The notes under the pieces: generated by a model
Told to the model about the DNA's origin: nothing
Database searches by the model: none
What the model saw: the letters and a program-made list of their open reading frames with translations, nothing else
Shown here: piece after piece, positions 61,318 to 64,000 of the stretch
Layout: the number at the start of each line of letters is the position of its first letter
How positions within the stretch are numbered: position 1 is the stretch's first letter
Made by a program: the position numbers and the translations under genes
Assembly: GCA_033220425.1 (NCBI GenBank)
Contig: CM065647.1
Location: 2,046,001 to 2,110,000 of the forward strand
Length of the DNA stretch: 64,000 bases
DNA from: Lepraria neglecta
Lineage: Eukaryota > Ascomycota > Lecanoromycetes > Lecanorales > Stereocaulaceae
Direction of reading: 5' to 3'

Positions 61318-62770
61318 GAAACAGATGAGACAGCGTTTGGTCACTTGCATGGCATCGTGCTTTGGCGTTGCTTTAGCGTTTCTTGGGTTCGGGTTTTGAA
61401 AGTTCTGAATGTCTATATAAGCTGAGTAGGGATGCTGGCTACCGCGCATCTGGCCATGATAGAAGTAAAGGGTTCTGGTCATCAGTATGACAGTGCAGCG
61501 CGTCTGTGACCATACTGTTGCGTGTGTTCCGTCTGTTTAGCCACCACATAAGACCAGTATCCAACTCTACAGGATCAGAATTGCAGAGCGTTCTCCACCT
61601 TCTTGCTCCAATCCTTCCATTAGGCACCCGTCCGAGCATCTCCTCCTGGGTGCTCATCATCGTCGCTGCAGTCCATGATCCCTGACGACAAGATGTTTCT
61701 CCTGACATTGTGTTCTCTCCATTGACACCAGAGTTCTTCCTCCTGCTCGACTTCCTCGTGCTCTCAACCCTGTAGCTTAGCCTCTTTCATAGCTTCTGTA
61801 AGGATTGCATCAGTCCAACCCTCCTCCATGTAGCTCGTTGACCGTGTCTTCGTTCCAGATATCCTCGACACCGTGGTGGTGAAAGATTTGAGCTTCGCGT
61901 CAAAAGCAAGCTGCAAGAGCGGGCAAGAACCAGCTTTCCGCCTGAGTCTCTACATCCTTCGAGGCTACGGACAGCGGCTTTTTTTCCGGGACATCTGACC
62001 ATATGCGAAGGACAAATCCCTGGTTTTGTAGCATTAGCATACACCTGCGTAAGCTTGCTTAGCTGATGTGCTGCTCATGAAATGAGAATATTGTCGAAAA
62101 GAAAGGCTCAGACCGTTAGGCCGTTGCAGTGCGTCGCTGTAAGCGTACTGTTGCGTTTCTCAACATAGGAAACGAAGACTAGGTGAATTGAAGCGTTATA
62201 TAAGATAGACTTGGGCACGGTTTATTCACTTGCAAGACAGGTGCTTTGACAGCGTTTTAGGTCGAAATATGTGACTTTGACGCATTGCAAACTATATGTA
62301 TATTCAGAGACTCAGGCAACGATTAATCATTTGCATGGCATGGTACTTTGGTGTTACTTCAGCGTTGTTTGGGTTGAAATCGTCGCATTCTATGAGCTAA
62401 AAGTAGTGATTGCAGGCTATTGCGTAGTGGTACATGAAGAAACGAGAATATTTTGAAGACACAGTGCCGTGCGTTGATGTATATATGCTGATGCGTATCT
62501 CGAACAAATTGAACGAGAACTCGATGTTCTTGAAGCATTGTGATACATTTGCAGCTGTGTAGGCGTGATGTGCTGATTTTTGAAATCGTGACATGATGCC
62601 CGTTGAATGGAATTTGGTGCCCGTTATGTAGTGCAAGCATCTTTTCTAGCTGGCAAGGCCAGCTTTGTCATATTGCATGTTGAAAGGAAAAGAATTCGAG
62701 AATCTTGAATGGGCATCTGGCCCGCAGTGGAGATGAAAGAGCATTCAGAAGCCCTTGGAGGCCGCAATCT
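61318..62770. other. Intergenic region with possible gene relic
   Basis: 1453 bp without a clean gene. A minus-strand frame at 61,620-61,955 reads protein-like in two pieces (see the separate entry). Diverged direct repeats of about 60 bp with GCATGGCAT...CTTTGG...TGGGTT occur at about 61,340-61,400 and 62,330-62,390, with a weaker third near 62,225. Otherwise nothing seen. Confidence 0.4.
61620..61955 (-). pseudogene. Unrecognised coding relic interrupted by one stop
   Basis: The minus-strand frame reads FDAKLKSFTTTVSRISGTKT, then YMEEGWTDAILTEAMKEAKLQG, a TGA at 61766-61764, and continues EHEEVEQEEELWCQWREHN, then RRNILSSGIMDCSDDDEHPGG to a stop at 61620. Composition and helical pattern look like real protein on both sides of the TGA, but no ATG opens the frame. 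I cannot name the family. It may be a dying gene, part of a multi-exon gene, or chance. Confidence 0.25.
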
Positions 62771-64000
62771 TCAATAGATCCTGGTCGGCCTTTGGGCTTC
62801 GCGAGCACGGGCTGCCAAGCCTAAAAATCCTGATTGATTGAATCTTGACGCGCGAGCTGTGGCTTGCGAAGCCGCTGTAGTTGAGGTAGTGACTCCGGTA
62901 AATGTAGGAGAACGTAGCTGGCCGTTGTTATGGATTGGAGCGAGGACATCGCCGTTGTTAGCGCGTGCGGTGGTGGCCATGGCGGCGGCAGTGTCATTGG
63001 CGGTCTGGCCACGCAGATGAGCTGGTAGAGAAGGCTTGGTTAATTCGATCAATACATGAGCTTGAGGCTGCACCTTAGTGGTTCGAGCAGGAACAACACC
63101 GCCCCCATATTGGGCGCGAGGGGTAGCTCCAGCGTCTGAGCGAGATTCAGAACGCAAAGGAGGTGGGAGCGACGGCGTAGCTGCTTTGGCTATGGGCAAC
63201 TTGGGTTGCAGGTCGTTGGAGACGGAAGCTGGGACGTCAGCAAGTCCATACTGAGCGCGTACAGCGGCACCGGGATCGGCTGCATGCTTTTGATCACGTA
63301 GGTGAGGCGGAAGCGAAAGTCCAGCCTTCTTCTTTGCAGGACCGAAGGGATTGTCCTTTGCATATTCGAAGACTTCAGGGACTTTGGGTGGCGCTTCCGG
63401 AGCCACATCAGGAGAAATGGACTCAGGATGACTGGCAGTGGCATCTGAAGGGACGTCGTCAGATATTGTCAACTTCTTAAAACCTTTGACAAGAGACCCA
63501 TGAGTTTGGAAACGCGAACGATGCACGTGCTCGCCGATAAGAGTCTCCCTCTGTTCCTCGAGTTGCAGAGCAAGACTATAACGAGCTTCTCTTGGATTGG
63601 ACGGCAAAAGCTCAGTGACGCCGACGGCGAATGGATTGACTTGTTGCATACCTTCTGGAGTCGGAGAAGTGACGACGACTTTTGGAGTTGAGGTCGCTGA
63701 GGCAGTCGGTCGGAGAGAGATCATTTCAGCTGCAGTATACTTCCCTGAATGAGAAGGCTTATTATGAGCTGTTGTGCTCGTCGATTTAGCTGGCTCTACC
63801 TCGGTCTTCGGCTCTGCTGTGACATTTGGCTTTTTAGCGTCTCGAGCATTTTCGAGGGCTCGCAGCATGTCGAGCTGCTCCTTGCTGAGGAGACCGGCGG
63901 CTTCGAGAGCGCGAATATGCATAGCTATATCGGTTACAGTGTCTGACTCGGCCGCTACGGTAGCCTGCGGTGCGGTCTCTTCCTGTGGCCGATTAAAGTT
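62771..64000 (-). CDS. Unknown low-complexity protein, 5' end beyond window
   Basis: The frame stays open to the right edge (64000), so the start lies outside; 409 residues are visible and end QRPTRIY. The N-terminal visible part looks helical (IRALEAAGLLSKEQLDMLRALENAR), then the protein is rich in Pro, Ala, Ser and Thr. Three imperfect repeats carry an SLPxxLR core: SLPPHLRDQ, SLPPPLRSE and SLPAHLRGQ, the first two followed by RAQYG and VPA. EARYSLALQLEEQRETLIGEHVHRSRFQ may be a coiled segment. Probably disordered, perhaps a binding scaffold; I recognise no family. Lack of visible introns and even composition suggest a working gene. Confidence 0.65.
   Translation of the reverse strand, partial: NFNRPQEETAPQATVAAESDTVTDIAMHIRALEAAGLLSKEQLDMLRALENARDAKKPNVTAEPKTEVEPAKSTSTTAHNKPSHSGKYTAAEMISLRPTASATSTPKVVVTSPTPEGMQQVNPFAVGVTELLPSNPREARYSLALQLEEQRETLIGEHVHRSRFQTHGSLVKGFKKLTISDDVPSDATASHPESISPDVAPEAPPKVPEVFEYAKDNPFGPAKKKAGLSLPPHLRDQKHAADPGAAVRAQYGLADVPASVSNDLQPKLPIAKAATPSLPPPLRSESRSDAGATPRAQYGGGVVPARTTKVQPQAHVLIELTKPSLPAHLRGQTANDTAAAMATTARANNGDVLAPIHNNGQLRSPTFTGVTTSTTAASQATARASRFNQSGFLGLAARAREAQRPTRIY

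Overview
The window is nuclear DNA of a filamentous ascomycete (Pezizomycotina; a Dothideomycete would fit, but the class is a guess). Reasons: short introns of about 47-70 bp with GT-AG ends and CTRAC-type branch points, fungal versions of every recognisable gene, and a left half showing the hallmark of repeat-induced point mutation (RIP: CpA changed to TpA, CpG largely spared). The window falls into two parts that meet sharply near 35,271.

Left part (1 to about 35,270): a nested graveyard of RIP-degraded repeats with no intact host gene. In order: one copy of a SNF2-helicase-like repeated gene (1-5200); a Helitron on the minus strand (5201-12261) and a short non-coding relative with the same two ends (12411-13560); a small LTR-bearing element with matching target duplications (14588-15942); a full-length Gypsy-type LTR element with two LTRs and a 5-bp target duplication (15992-22490), sitting 44 bp away in the same older host sequence; a second copy of the SNF2-like repeat (22496 to about 25650); unrecognised AT-rich sequence; a solo LTR (28237-28673); a minus-strand Gypsy fragment interrupted by a 589-bp palindromic MITE (30585-31173); and a plus-strand Gypsy fragment interrupted by a second short Helitron (33637-34625).

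Right part (35,271-64,000): ordinary gene-dense euchromatin with fifteen or more housekeeping genes. In order: a DUF2408/Cub1-type protein (-), ribosomal P1 (+), a PQ-loop transporter (-), a Mid2-like wall-stress protein (+), a small unknown protein (+), PEX19 (-), UBC9 (+), asparagine synthetase (+), mitochondrial porin (+), a DNAJC30-like J protein (-), an SLC10A7/Rch1-like carrier (+), methionine aminopeptidase 2 (+), a sphingolipid delta-4 desaturase (+), a VAP/Scs2 ER tether (-), a UBA-UBX protein (+), RAD52 (+), and a partial unknown protein at the right edge (-). I rebuilt the exon structures from splice signals, reading frame and protein-family conservation; most give intact proteins of the expected length. 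Several neighbours are head-to-head pairs sharing promoters of about 0.4-0.55 kb (DUF2408/P1, PQ-loop/Mid2-like, PEX19/UBC9, VAP/UBX). There is no sign of a biosynthetic cluster or other joint pathway.

Two host genes carry apparent defects: an in-frame TAG and a 5' frame discontinuity in the SLC10A7-like gene, and a missing base in a C-run of the desaturase. I see no convincing undescribed system. The most interesting material is the Helitron family with shared termini, the duplicated SNF2-like repeat, and the long palindromic MITE.
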